This document shows positions 24,301 to 34,592 of a stretch of 64,000 nt of DNA, piece by piece. Under the pieces are notes generated by a model. It worked only from the letters and a program-made list of their open reading frames with translations. It had not been told where the DNA came from and did not search any database. The number at the start of each line of letters is the position of its first letter. Within the stretch, counting starts at the first letter, position 1. The stretch lies in NCBI RefSeq assembly GCF_025370935.1, contig NC_133482.1, positions 794,307 to 858,306 on the forward strand. Direction: 5' to 3'. The position numbers and the translations under genes were made by a program. The DNA comes from Choristoneura fumiferana (taxonomy: Eukaryota; Arthropoda; Insecta; Lepidoptera; Tortricidae).

Positions 24301-27185
24301 ATCTGACTAATTGAAAACTTATTTTTGGTTGCGTATATCCACCTGAGTACCAACTTTCTGATATAATGCTTAAGACGCGTGTTCTACCGCCTTTATAACG
24401 GACTGTGTTCTGAAGAACTCTTTGACATGATGCCTACAACAACTTTCTACAATCGCACCGCTCGCCACAGACAGGAAGTTCATCCCCACATGTTGGAGTC
24501 ACAACGGTCGCGTACCGTTCGGTTCAAAAGGTGTTTTCTCCATAGGGTTTTCCCAGCGAGTTACAGCATGGATGTCTTCAAAAGGGGTATAAAAAGGTTT
24601 ATGCAGGGTCGGCAACGCGCGAGTGATACTTCGGGTGTTGCAAGCGTTTCTAGGCGGCGGTAATTGCTTAACATCAGGCGGGCCGCATGCCTGTTTGCCA
24701 CCGACGTGGTATAAAAAAAATAAAAAAAAGACCCAGCGTGTCAGACTCATAAATTTACAATTTTTATTGAATTATTTTGTACTTTATATTATACATCAGG
24801 CAGCTAATATTCTTAAAATTAAGTTGTTCTTTATAAAGTAGGTCTGTACTGTAGGCACCTTAGGGCTCACAATAGAGGAAACGGGTCAAAAGTTAATTTA
24901 GGCGCACCTGATACCAATAAGGGTCGTCGTAGTTGCTTTGCACCATTGCAGCGATGTAGTCTTCATTTTTATCAACGAAGGATTCTATGGCTTTACAAAT
25001 ATCCGTCTTGTTAGCACAATATCTGAAAACAAAAAAAAAATTGTAATTGAATGGCCAAAGATTGCTACTTTTCCAGTTGAATACGGAGCACTCGGTGCAA
25101 TAGTTTTTTATCACACTTGATCTAGTTCTCAAGAAAGTGTGAGTACCAGTTAAGTACCTATTTAAGTCTGCTACCATTTGGAGCTATGAAAACATCTAGG
25201 TAACTCTCTCTCTCTCTCGTTACCTAGATGGTTCTCGCAAAAATGGTACGAACCACACGTATGAACCAATGTTTTCCTACTTTCTTTCATGGCGGCGCTC
25301 GATTGGCACCTCCAACCTGTTAGCTTGACGCCCCGCAATGTAACAAACATTGCAGGATGTGTCTTACAGGTCTAAACTAGGTTTAAAATGGTCGTCGTAC
25401 CCTTTGAGCATGTTCTGCCAGTGCATCCAGACGAGGTCCCTGGTGAGGTACCCCTCGAGGAAGCCGGCCGCGAAGGCCTGCCGCGTGTCGCTGCAGTCCT
25501 CCACCGTATGGATCTCCAAGAAAGCCCATCTGGTTATTAATTGAACACATACCTACTGTACACACACATAATACTTGTTACCGTATATTGTAAAACTAAA
25601 AAAGTAATAAAATATTTCCATTTTCATTTTCATTTCAATAGTATTTTATGCAACTGTATCGTAATAGGGGTCCTTAAAATACGAGTGTGGGTTTATGAAA
25701 CGAGGCGTAGCCGAGTTTTATAATAGGGTCACATGAGTGTTTTAAGGCCTAATTACGTACAGTTGCATACAATATTTTATCTATATCCATATATTAAATC
25801 CTCTATCATGTGTTCAAGAACCATTGAGAATGACCTGCATTAACGAGAACAAGGTAGGTATGTCTGCCCCACGAGCTGCGCCCGCGACGACCTGCTGCTG
25901 CACGAGGTCGCGGCGCTCCCCCCCCCCCGTGCTGTAATGATGTATGAAATCTCATTACGATACAGATTTCATAATAGAATCCAATGTCGTAATGCTGGTC
26001 ATTGCCTATGGTTTTTGAACGCATAACTGAGGATTTACTATATGGGTGTAGATAAATAAGAAAAGCCATGGGCAGCCATATAATAGGAGTGCTACGAGAG
26101 TTAAGTGAATGATAAATTGATTGATTATGCATGAAGAACTGATGGTATAAAATATGAAATGAATGGCGAAATCCCGCCGTCATTACATGACATGTTCTTG
26201 TCTCCCTCCTCCCTTGTGCCCTCAACTCTGGTGGCAATATATAAGGTAGGAGAAGGAATGACAGTTGACGGTTTAAAACATTCAAGGCTATTTTCACTTA
26301 TATACAAGTGAATGTGACTCAGCTTTCTTAGGTATTATTCTGATTTAGAAAAAAAAATAGTGAAGTCCTTACTTGGTTAATTAATGATTCTTCAAATCAC
26401 AAGCCACAGACGTGGTGACATAGTTGGAATATTTATTATATATACCTCCCCATAAGCGCGCCTTCCGTCAAATTAGAAGAGCGGCGAGAGCATATTAACC
26501 ATGTAGAAAATATACAACTTATAATATAGGGTTCTTCAAAAAACGAGCCTACATCTTTCCCAAAGGGCTGGCAACACATCCGTAACTCAACTTAAATTAT
26601 GGATGTCCATGGGCGGCGGTAATTGCTTTCCGTCAGGTGACCCGCCTGCTCGGTTCCCCCTATCATATATAATATATATATCAGAAATAGCGCTTGAAGT
26701 TGCACTTGACTTGACACACTTGCTAAATAAAGGACTCAAAAGGATCACAAATATTTAAAAAAGGCGCAACTATACTCCGTTTAATTTAAGGTTTGAATTA
26801 ACGGTCAAATTGTAGCACCCGTTTTATACCTCCATATACATTTATTGGCGGTATTTATTATGTTTTTATTATAGAAGTTAACACAATTTTTAATAGTTTC
26901 GTTGTTTCATTTAAAAAACGTGTCCAAATTTTACCTTTAAGTTTCAAATGTTAAAATAAACGGAGTATAAATACAAGAAAACCAACAAGGTAAAAGAAAA
27001 ACTTACCCTGTCCCATTGATCTCGTTACGGTAGATGCCTCGCGCGACGTGAGGATCAGGGATTTCTGCCAAGTATTCGGACGCAGACACCCTCATCCGGC
27101 TCCCCGTCCAGACCACCCACCCATATTTACCCTCCACCAGCCCAAACAGCAACACTAAACATAACTCCAGACACCAAAACATCAT
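15382..27185 (-). CDS. Phospholipase B-like hydrolase (PLBD / lama family)
   Basis: Predicted lysosomal or secreted N-terminal-nucleophile hydrolase related to PLBD1/PLBD2 and Drosophila lama. Thirteen exons, highest coordinate first: 27007-27185, 25401-25529, 24908-25022, 23657-23751, 23103-23261, 21400-21520, 21162-21266, 19912-20018, 19176-19292, 18233-18392, 17392-17539, 16232-16376, 15382-15478. All junctions are GT-AG and phases agree, giving 558 residues plus stop, normal for the family (550-590). A signal peptide (residues 1-19) is followed by FLEGYLTRDLVWMHW. Cys204 in DHCSGLVKLLPDL is the expected nucleophile exposed by autocleavage. Further hallmarks are YQSMLRIQKKY, SSGLVTAETTIGN, HNSGTYNNQW, SYNIAYFPRIFNLSG, MRYNDYLHDPLAEC and the ending HIGHPDVWTFAPLMHRWEWG. 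N-glycosylation sequons include NGT (57), NRT, NLS and NIS. Two exons have decayed partial duplicates beside them, and the last intron holds a minisatellite. Confidence 0.95.
15510..16150. repeat. 19-bp minisatellite with higher-order structure
   Basis: About 33 tandem copies of a 19-bp unit such as GACCAGTCTCGCGAGTCAT, with unit variants (AGCC/AGTC, TCGCGA/TAGCGA, TCAT/TCGT/TTAA). Variants recur in order: a two-unit variant block at 15613 reappears at 15822, exactly 209 bp (11 units) later, and near the right end a four-unit (76-bp) block repeats in tandem. A few units carry 1-4 base insertions. The array lies in the last PLBD intron. Confidence 0.95.
16630..17275 (+). repeat. Dispersed lepidopteran repeat (GGTTCCG family)
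   Basis: It begins TTTTTAGGGTTCCG, has CGGAACCCTTATAG and TGTCTGTCTGTCCGTCCGCG blocks, and ends in CGGAACCCTATTTTGGGCG then TTGGCCGG plus a T run. This layout is recognised as a very common lepidopteran dispersed repeat. It contains a C10 run and no coding frame. It fills most of the PLBD intron between exons 11 and 12. Confidence 0.65.
17281..17363 (-). pseudogene. Decayed duplicate of the 3' edge of PLBD exon 11
   Basis: The segment TTTGGCCGGGTTGGCGTCGT ... GGCGGGCGGCAGTGGC resembles the adjacent real exon edge and donor (17375-17428; GGTGGCCGGGTTGAGGTCGT ... GCGGGCGGCGATGGC) with mismatches and a 10-12-bp gap. The flanking GTAGTTG and CTAAC words are duplicated too, so a tandem duplication of about 90 bp across the exon-intron boundary is likely. 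The copy has no usable in-frame donor. Confidence 0.6.
19345..19500 (+). repeat. Dispersed repeat (GGGTTCCGTACCC family)
   Basis: TTTTTAGGGTTCCGTACCC, then AACGGGACCCTATTACTGAG, a CTGTCTGTCTGT simple-repeat tract and AAAAGTTAGACACTTGAAAT form a block common in lepidopteran introns. It sits in a PLBD intron. Confidence 0.6.
20096..20250 (+). repeat. Dispersed repeat, family B copy 1
   Basis: The sequence GTCTTAAGGGCGGTAAATAA, then GGAATTACGAACGAGAG and AGTACCGCCCGTGCGACATA recurs at about 34.4 kb almost unchanged, and in part at 50.6 kb. Inner segments CGGTAAATAAGGAATTACGAA and TTCGTAATTCTAGTACCG are partly inverted, so a MITE is likely. Confidence 0.7.
22514..23102 (-). pseudogene. Decayed partial duplicate of PLBD exon 5, split by a MITE
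   Basis: Segment 22514-22611 matches the functional exon 5 (23103-23261), sharing CCAGGTGGCCTGC and CAGTATACAGGTTGCT and the run coding for the nucleophile region, but with deletions, substitutions and loss of the donor. A second piece at 23043-23095 matches other parts of the exon (GCAGTGGTCGG, CTTGGCAGCG). The MITE at 22612-23032 separates the two. The copy cannot be translated into a working exon. It lies in the intron immediately downstream of the real exon 5. Confidence 0.75.
22612..23032. repeat. MITE, family C copy 1
   Basis: Ends are AATGAGGGCTATCG and CGATAGCCCTCATT, perfect inverted repeats. The 421-bp interior matches in inverted orientation the element at 28352-28775 in the FASTKD gene, including GTGTGGCTTTCAAA, CGGGCGTGAAAAC and ACGCATAATTGCCATAATTA. 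No coding frame. Confidence 0.88.
23516..23610 (+). repeat. tRNA-derived SINE, family D copy
   Basis: AGTGGTGTAGGGGTATGGCA (A-box side) and CTGGGTTCGATTCCCAT (B box) are spaced as in a tRNA-derived polymerase III promoter. The same head recurs at 29.63 kb (+) and 39.9 kb (-). Confidence 0.75.
23803..23992. repeat. Palindromic MITE, 190 bp
   Basis: The ends ACCAGAGATGTGCGAGG and CCTCGCACATCTCTGGT are exact inverted copies. Inner arms (ATGAACCATTAGGAACGCTT / AAGCGTTCCTATTGGTTCAT) continue the pairing to about 70 bp per arm. It lies in a PLBD intron. Confidence 0.85.
24020..24160. repeat. MITE with about 39-bp terminal inverted repeats
   Basis: GCCCGGTTTAGACTTGCAAG at the left pairs with the right end CTTGTAGGTCTAAACTGGGC, and the inner ATCATGCAAGTTGCA pairs with TGCAACTTGCACGAT. 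A truncated relative is visible at about 25.28-25.38 kb (GCCCCGCAATGTAACAA ... CTTACAGGTCTAAACTAGG). Confidence 0.82.
24379..24720 (+). mobile_element. 3' end of a non-LTR retrotransposon
   Basis: The frame at 24379-24663 ends in SVSRRR and contains LYNGLCSEELFDMMP, TVRFKRCFLHRVFP and MDVFKRGIKRFMQGRQR. This is the pattern of the C terminus of a CR1/Jockey-like reverse-transcriptase polyprotein. The stop is followed by a short 3' UTR (GGCGGTAATTGCTTAACATC, then GGCGGGCCGCATGCCTGTTT) and an A-rich tail. The 5' part is missing, so this is a dead, 5'-truncated copy inside a PLBD intron. Clade assignment is tentative. Confidence 0.7.
25193..25230. repeat. 12-bp-stem hairpin around a CT repeat
   Basis: CATCTAGGTAAC and GTTACCTAGATG flank a (TC)n run of 14 bp. 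It is a perfect inverted repeat, probably the core of a small MITE. Confidence 0.7.
26530..26670 (+). repeat. LINE 3' UTR fragment
   Basis: GGGCGGCGGTAATTGCTTTC, then CCGTCAGGTGACCCGCCTGC resembles the 3' UTR of the LINE at 24.7 kb and the tails at 47.5 and 58.0 kb. It has no coding part. Confidence 0.6.
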
Positions 27186-27691
27186 CCGACGAAAAACCTT
27201 TTAACAAACTCGTTGTAAGCTATCAGCGTAGGGGCCAGCAAAAACCGATATATAATTATAAAAGTTTACATGTAACTAGCATTTATCACTGTTAAATTAG
27301 GTCGCATATATGTAAATAATGAAAATGTAATATAAACAACTTTTTGAAATTGACGGCATGCGAGGTGACATTGACAGCTGTTCTGTGTTGCCAGGAAATT
27401 AAATGCTTTTTTTATGAAACTGGGAAGCAGAATGAAAAAGAGGCCACATAAAATGCCTACAGTGGACAGCAAAACATTAAAATGCTTATAAAAGAATGCA
27501 TTATAGAGACATTCAAGATTAAATAGAAGCGACTGTTACTTTTAAAAATTATCACGAAAGAAAAACATGAAGCGAAGAGGCAGTCAAGCTGCCTATGAAG
27601 ACCAAACGCTTCCATGAAAACAATAAAACAAATCACCTAAAAAAGTCAACAGCGTTTAATTCATATCGTAACTAACTAAAATTTCAAGTCT

Positions 27692-30600
27692 CTAAGTAGC
27701 GCACAGTTTCATGCCCATCTCTCCGCACTTGTAGCCAACTTCCCGCATCAGATAGGGCGTGCGCTCGTGCGGCGGCGCGGCCAGCCACTCCGTAGTGTTG
27801 ACGGGCACGGTGGCAAAGCCCCGTTTCTCTAGCACGTCTAGTATGAGCCGGAAAGTGCCTCGCAGCCGGTTGCTGTTCATCGAGAAACAGCCTTGGTTGA
27901 AGTTCATTATGCATACCCTGGAAAACGTATTTTTTTTTAATTCTCACAACCTTACCAAGAAAATGAAAAATACAGCACGTGGTTAAAGATTGTGACAATT
28001 TGAACGTAACAAAAAATCCTGAATATGGCAACAATTTTGCATTAAATAAATTTGCCAAAACAAAAAGTTCGTCTTTTTATTTATTTTTTTAAAGTAAAAA
28101 TAACACTGGATGCGCTCTGCGTCCTGCAGTCTGGTCAGCTCTTAGACTACTTATGATCATACTGGTCCGAAAACGCACCCAGTTTGGTAATCTCTTTGAA
28201 CTCACGGCAGCGCTCCCGGCGGCAGGTCGAGCTCCTCGATGGGCACCCTCTCCTTGCCGCGAGGCACGTTCAGCTTCACCGGGTACCCTTGTTTCAGGCA
28301 CATCAGCACATCTGGAGCAACATACGTCTTAGGGCGGCTACATACACTCGCAATGAGGGCTTTCGCGTATAAATTCGCCGCTAGAGGCGCTGGTGTAGCG
28401 TGAGTTCTCCGAAATGTCAAATCTCATAGTTTTTGGGTGAGCTACGCGGGTTTTATAATTAGAATAATTTTGTGAATATTTTGCATTACCTGAAGTTAAT
28501 TATGGCAATTATGCGTTACGGGGCAATGAATGTCTGTGTTTTGAGACAGTTTTGTCTTTCGGAAACTTTTGTCCTCCCTTTTTTTCCGAACAAAACGGGA
28601 ATACGCAACACTGTCGTTGCTCGATATTTTTATGGTACGGTTTTAAGGTGCATTCAATATTATTTTAATCATAACTTTGTTTTCACGCCCCTAATAACAG
28701 AATTTGAAAGCCACACTTAAAAACCTCACGCAACAGTGGCGCCATCTAGAAAGACAAAGAACGATAGCCCTCATTCCGTAAATACATCACACACGTATGT
28801 TTATTTCAATTCCGAACGCACAGGCCACTTATGCGGAATTCTGAATCAGAAAAAAGTTCGAACGGAAAACTACTGTCTATATGTAGGTCTATAGATTTGT
28901 ATGGATTTACTGCGTTCGAAATCTGGAATCGGAATTCCGAGCGACCATTACCAGCGACGATCCCGCCGGGCAGCAGCACGTCGCGCGCCGCGTGTTCCCT
29001 TGCGCCCAGCCCGCGCGCCACGCTGTCCTGCAGCTGCGGCGTCAGTGTGTTCCGAGGGTACATTGCGCGCGCCTTCTCCAGGATCAGCTCCGGTAGTTGG
29101 TACTCCTGCATACAGATGTCATATCGGTACAAACTATACAGGGTGTCTCTGACCATGGCATGTAACTTTTTAAAAACATGACCAATGTTCATTTTATTTT
29201 TTTCATATGTCTATATCTACTGGTCGAAAATTGTTAGTCATAATTATAGTTGCAAAACTTCCGAAAGATTCGGAATAATTACGGAAATCATACAGAATTA
29301 TTCAGAATAAATTTATTATAATTTAATGTTTGACATACTTAACTCTTTTTTCTCTGAAACCATTTATTTTTCAGAATTGTTATAAAACCAATAGTAACCT
29401 AACCTAACCGATAGAGATCTACAGGATGGGCATTTAAAATTTTATGAAAAATGTACGGTTCCAGCAGGTAAAAAATTATGACAAACAATACATTATGACT
29501 TATAAAATTATGGCAGTCGAAGGCATCCCTACAGATGAAATGTAATTATCAATGTACGCAATAAAATACTAAATTAACGGCACATTCATAAATTAAGATT
29601 GGTTTTTTGGAATCTATTTGTATTTTGTATTTTGTAGCGGTATAGCACGCGGTACGGAATACCGAGGACCTGGGTTCGATTCCCAGTGCTGGTCTTATTT
29701 TTCTAGTTTTCCTGTGCATCTATATTTCAGTTTGAATTTTCAACATTCATAAATGTTCAAGGAATGTTTAAAGCGGTCGGGTTTCTTAATTAATGCGCGG
29801 TTCACATTATTCCAGTAAAACCCTTCCAGTAGCGATACATTGCGGGTCACAATACAAACGAGTTACACAAGATCGATCGAGCACCGCCGTGTCATGCTAC
29901 TGGAACAATGTGAACCGGGCATTACATTAAATACATGTTTTTGGGACACAAACTGCGATCAAACATTGTGTCATCATCAAAGCCTATATACGTCCCACTG
30001 CTGGGCACAGGCCTCCTCTCAGAACAAGAGGGCTTGGGATGTGGATTGGGAACTTCACACGCACCATTGAATTGCTTCGCAGGTTTGTGCAGGTTTCCTC
30101 ACGATGTTTTCCTTCACCGCAAAGCTCGTGGTAAATTTCAAATGTAATTCCGCACATGAATTTCGAAAAACTCAAGAGGTGCGAGCCGGGGTTTGAACCC
30201 ACGACCCTCTGCTTGAGAGGCGATAGGTCAAACCACTAGGCCACCACGGCTTTGTGCGCTGCTTGCTAAATCAGAAAATTACTTTCTGTGATCGATAGCA
30301 TGCCTTTAAACAACTTTGCCTATGCAGTGCGCGTGTTGCAGCAGCCGCTGAGTCGCGTTGCTCCGAAGACGAAGGGCTACGGATTAGCCCGAAACATGTC
30401 GAGCTAAACTCGATTTAAGACGTGAGTTATCCGGGTCAATATATTTAATATAACTTTGCCTATGTCAACGCTTACCTTGCTATGAAACGCGTTCACAGCC
30501 TCATGCAGCGTCAACAACTGCAAATAATCCAGCGTATTGTCGGGCCTTGACAAAAACTCGTCCAAAAACGGCTTCGAGAATACTCTGCCTAACAGCCGGT

Positions 30601-33600
30601 CATCGTAGTACCCCAGCGACGCCAGCTCCAGGCAAACTTTGGTCCATGGTAACGCCGCGTTCTTAGCGTCTAATATCGGGTTGTTAGTGATCTGTCGGGT
30701 TATTTCGGCCCACTGCTGGGGGTCGGGCGTGTAGTTGTTATTCGCTAGGCAGTTGATGAATCCGAAGAGGATGTTGGTCCGTGCGTTGGCGAGCATCGTC
30801 GGGCTCGAGACTGCTTGCTGGCACAGGTATTCTACTAAACCTAGGTGCGTGTGTGCCTGGAAAGGGTAAGGATTTCGATTACGACTTGAAGATTTTTCAC
30901 TTCGCTTCGCGGGGCTATGCACTTTGTTGTAACCTCGTGCGGCCCAATGTGCAATAGAATGTAGGTAGGTACACAATAAGTTCAAGGGAGTTAGGAATCT
31001 ATGACAATATAACAAAGTAAAAATTCTTTTTCCCTTCTCATGCTCGTAAAGTTCGTGTTTATGCTGTATCTAAAATAAAATCTTCGTCTAAGACCAACTT
31101 CAGACCAAGGTAATCAGGTGTCAACAGCCACAAACAAAAAACGTTTCTGTATATTTTTTAAATAATTTTTAATTTATATAAAACTAAAAATCATTCAAAT
31201 CAATCAGTAAAATAAAAAAAATTGAATTATTATAATAATGCATAAAAAAATAAAAAGTACATAGAAAGGGATAGAAAGTGAATCATTGTTTCCATTGTTG
31301 CTATTTCATTTCCTCGCCATCGAAGTGAAAAGTAGTGTAAAACTCGAGCATTAAACCCATTTTCCCCTCGACGTGGCTATCCACCCTCGCCATACCGGCT
31401 CGGGTGGCTATATGAACGCCTCGGGTAAAATGGCTCGTTTTATGCTCTCGTTGTACAATCTACTATTGTTTTTCTATTGTTTTACACCATGGCAGTTTAA
31501 CGGCAGTTTGACTTTATTTCCCATACAATTAGATTCTAATTGCTTTGTCAATTTTTTTCAAAATATTTATATGGTGGGCTTCAGGAGGGTAAAGCTACAC
31601 GTTTATTATGAATTACGTTAAGTATTAGCTGAAAGGTTGTTACAGAAAAAAGTTATATCCTCCTGAGTCCTGAAATTTTTAACAAACTTAGCGTTTAAGA
31701 CCTAGACGTTGCTGACCTGCTTTGTTATTTTGGACATTATTTCAAAATTTGTACTTTATAAAGTACATTCGGTCGTTATTCTTAGTGTTAATTAGTCCTT
31801 TATAAAGTACGAGAGGACTTAGGAGGTTAAATAAATACTCACCAGCCTGGACAGCACTCTGGCAATAAGCAATCCCTTCTCGAACTCTATATTATTGTCT
31901 ATCACGTAGCTGGCAGTCGCATCCATCAGCTGTTCATGGTAATACTCCGGATGCTTCTCCAGAATGCGACCTTTAAGACGCGCCGCCGTCCGCAGCACTT
32001 CATCATACGACAACTGGCCCAGAGACTGGCTCAGGATGTCGCAGCAAATGTGGAGAAGCTGCACTCGCGTCGGGTACAACTCATCCGTGCAGTTGACCTC
32101 GCAGAGAGACCATATGATAGACCTAGCGACCTGGGCGTCGATGGACTGATCGTGAAGGAGTACCCCAGTGACGACGTTGTTTATACACCTATCCGGTAAA
32201 CTATGCGCGCAACAGTAGAACAGCATGTCGCGTAGAAGCGGCAAATCCTCGTTATCCATCTCCATAGGCAGGTGTATTTGGAAAGCTAGAGGGAGAGCCA
32301 GTTTCAACGCGTCGACCAAATGGTTCTTTGTGTCGTAGCGGTTTAAGATGAAGTCTAGGAACATTATTTGGCGGATGTTGAGTTCGTTGATATTGTATCG
32401 GACGAGTTGCAGCATGGTTTGGACAACCAGCGAGTCAACAGGCACGCGCAGGTAGGAGAGGACCTTGGTGGCCTCTATGGCTTCGTTGACGTCGAGGGCG
32501 CGCGCGTGCTTCTTGAAGTTTTGACACAGCACATTGAATGCCGGGTCTTTTATTAGTTCGTCTGTGTCTTTGTCAAATCTGTGGAGAAAGAACTAGCTTG
32601 TAATCAAACCGTTAAGCGACCAGAGGCCTTATTGTCTTGGAATCACAATCGTTTTTCACTACTTCTTCTGTCACGCGGAATAAGACGGGAATAGAAAGAG
32701 ATGTCCAATGCGATCGCGCCCGTCAGCGCGTAAGACAATACGGCCTCGGAGCGCCAGGCACTACAGGGCACCGCGCGCGTGCAGCTCAACTCATAACCCA
32801 TATAACTGATCGTGATTGACCCCTATCTCACCCGATGTAAAGTGCAGATGAGGCCAAAGGTGTATCTCACTGGTTCAGTAACAGCCTATTCACACTAGCC
32901 TTGAAGAGCCAGATTGTAATTATCCGGAAATACAGACGACAGGTTCTATTAAACTGTACTACGTTTGTTCCCTCGCTGACGGGACAGAATTAAAACAATG
33001 AATAGTTGATCCATCCAGGTACTTTAACTATTTAATGGGGCGGCAAAGCAAAGCTATCTGAGACGGGGCGCCAAACTTTTAAATCCTTGGCACTCACTTG
33101 CCGGCGCGGTGCAGCGCGAACAGACTGCGCAGCGCCTGCAGCATGTGCTGCGCCGTGGCGGCGGGCAGCGCGGCCTGCACAGCCGCCAGCACGGCGGACG
33201 CGCTCGGCGCCTCCTGCAGCCGCGACGTCAGCGCGTCCGGCGACCGCGGCCGCGGCAGCTCCGATACTGCGGGGAACGGCCGATACTTCTAACTGACGAT
33301 ACACTCGCTCAATAGCCTCTCTAGGGTTATTTTTCAGCGGGGGCCTGGCCTGGATTTTTGTGTCGAATCGGTAGCCCAACAACATCCTGGGGTAGGCACC
33401 AGACCATACTGGGACGAGCACGGCCCCAATATACGCCTATGCGCTCGCTGCAGAAGGATATGAAGTGACCATGTCTCAGCCATTTCGATTTTAATCAAAA
33501 AACAAACAAGTCCGGTTCGAAGGACCAAATGTGTGGGGATTGAATGACACGACAAAAATATATAATACGTCGCCACTGGCAATTCAGTACACTTAGCCAT

Positions 33601-34223
33601 CTAAATGATTAAAAATTCTAATCAGTATTGCCTTCAATTGAAATGTCAATGTACTCGCGTAACTTTACAGTATATGTGTATGTATCAGATTGCATTCTGA
33701 CTTGTCACAACAATAATATCAGTCCGGCTTTAGTAAATTAAGTCAATAGCAGAAATTCGAGTTGTGGAGCCGAAAATGATTTGCACACCAAAGAATGTGG
33801 AATTATCATCTTAAATTGTCACGGTGGAGTCGTGTGCTGCGTACATCATTTTAAACTTCAGGATTATTTTTTTTTACTTTCGCCGCTGGCTGTATGACTA
33901 CAGCTACACACAACGAGTGGGGGAAGCAGCCGGGAAAGGACGCCCAAACACGTCGTTCGGCACGTTACTCGTCATGCTCCTTTGACCTTTTTCGTGTCTG
34001 AATCAAAGGATTAAATAGCAAGGACTTTAGAGCGAGTAGAGTAGGTACTGTGGCTGGTAAAGATTATATGGCGGGAGAGCGATAGTACCGGCCGTAGGGT
34101 GAGGATATAATGTAGAAATATCTTACTGCTAGAAGTAAGCGTTCTCGAAGAGATAGAAGTCACGCTGAGCTGGTTACTTTTGAGTACGTTTCGCCATACA
34201 TTCTTGAGTAGCGACAGGGACAT
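27692..34223 (-). CDS. FAST kinase domain-containing mitochondrial protein (FASTKD4-like)
   Basis: Predicted mitochondrial RNA-metabolism protein of the FASTKD family, which controls stability and processing of mitochondrial transcripts. Exons, highest coordinate first: 34127-34223, 33098-33266, 31843-32578, 30476-30856, 28952-29105, 28206-28311, 27692-27917. All introns are GT-AG, the phases agree and the total is 622 residues plus stop. Exon 1 encodes MSLSLLKNVWRNVLK and a Ser/Arg-rich stretch without acidic residues, a typical mitochondrial presequence; a possible acceptor (TTTGTAG) just before its ATG suggests an intron in the 5' UTR. Exons 3-4 carry the helical repeats seen before FAST_1 (IRQIMFLDFILNRY, LKLALPLAFQ, LHEAVNAFHSK). 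The last exon has a RAP-like domain at about residues 548-600 (VCIMNFNQ, LRGTFRLILDVLEKRGF, EWLAAPP). FASTKD4/TBRG4 is favoured by length only. It ends 507 bp upstream of the PLBD start on the same strand. Confidence 0.9.
28352..28775. repeat. MITE, family C copy 2
   Basis: Inverted relative to the copy at 22.6 kb and similar over its full length, with ends AATGAGGGCT and CGATAGCCCTCATT. It occupies the FASTKD intron between exons 5 and 6. Confidence 0.88.
29590..29735 (+). repeat. tRNA-derived SINE, family D copy
   Basis: TAGCGGTATAGCACGCGGTA and ACCTGGGTTCGATTCCCAGT form A-box and B-box regions; the preceding TTTTTTGGAATCTATTTGTA block is shared with the copy at 39.7 kb. Confidence 0.75.
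29791..29924. repeat. MITE with inverted ends, 134 bp
   Basis: TAATGCGCGGTTCACATTAT at the left pairs with AATGTGAACCGGGCATTA at the right, extended by TCCAGTA / TACTGGA. It lies in the FASTKD intron between exons 4 and 5. Confidence 0.78.
29971..30252 (+). repeat. tRNA-related SINE, full-length copy
   Basis: The copy begins near AGCCTATATACGTCCCACTG and ends in a tRNA-like segment on the opposite strand (B-box complement GGTTTGAACCC and the A-box side AACCACTAGGCCACCACGGC). It is the better-preserved relative of the copy at 14.57 kb. Confidence 0.8.
30339..30450. repeat. MITE family A, half copy
   Basis: GCTCCGAAGACGAAGGGCTA, then CATGTCGAGCTAAACTCG and GACGTGAGTTATCCGGGTCA match one arm of the palindromes at 42.7 and 57.0 kb. 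The other arm is missing. It ends about 25 bp before FASTKD exon 4 donor sequence. Confidence 0.72.
31656..31829. repeat. MITE with TATCCTCCTGAGTCCT-type ends
   Basis: The left end TATCCTCCTGAGTCCT pairs with the right end AGGACTTAGGAGGT. A diverged, inverted relative lies at about 48.65-48.77 kb (GTCAGGACTCAGGAGGATA). It sits in the FASTKD intron between exons 3 and 4, 14 bp from the exon 3 donor. Confidence 0.7.
33315..33600 (+). repeat. Dispersed repeat, family E copy 1
   Basis: AGGGTTATTTTTCAGCGGGG, GGTAGCCCAACAACATCCTG and GGGTAGGCACCAGACCATAC recur at about 51.1 kb (+) and 54.3-54.45 kb (-). The downstream part (GGCCCCAATATACG ... AAGGACCAAATG) looks like another mobile-element remnant, but I could not classify it. 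Confidence 0.6.
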
Positions 34224-34420
34224 TTCTACAAACACACAGAAAAATAAAGCATAGCAAAGAGACGATTGCAACTGCATCGAACCTGTGAAACAAATATATT
34301 GTGACCTGTGTAACCTGAGGGTATGACAATTTTTAAGTATTCATAATTAATCACATTATTTACATATAATACTAGCTGTTGCCCGCGACTCCGTCCGCGT
34401 AGAGGTATAAAATAGTACAT

Positions 34421-34592
34421 TGTGTCTTAAGGGCGGTAAATAAGGAATTACGAACGAGAGTCTATTAGAAGCCCGAAGTCGAAGACTGAGGGCTTTAATG
34501 AGTTGATGTTCGTTATTCTAGTACCGCCCGTGCGACATACAATGTTTTTTATCACATTTGCGAGTAATTTTTTTATTTCTAAAAGAAAAAAT
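34421..34592 (+). repeat. Dispersed repeat, family B copy 2
   Basis: It repeats the 20.1-kb copy (GTCTTAAGGGCGGTAAATAA ... AGTACCGCCCGTGCGACATA ... TTTTATTTCTAAAAGAAAA) and appears inserted into the dispersed fragment just before it (CCGCGTAGAGGTATAAAATAG). Confidence 0.72.

Noticed and set aside
25860..25930. GC-rich stretch with a CCCCCCCCC run as a duplicated exon piece
   Set aside because: I could not match it convincingly to any exon in the window.
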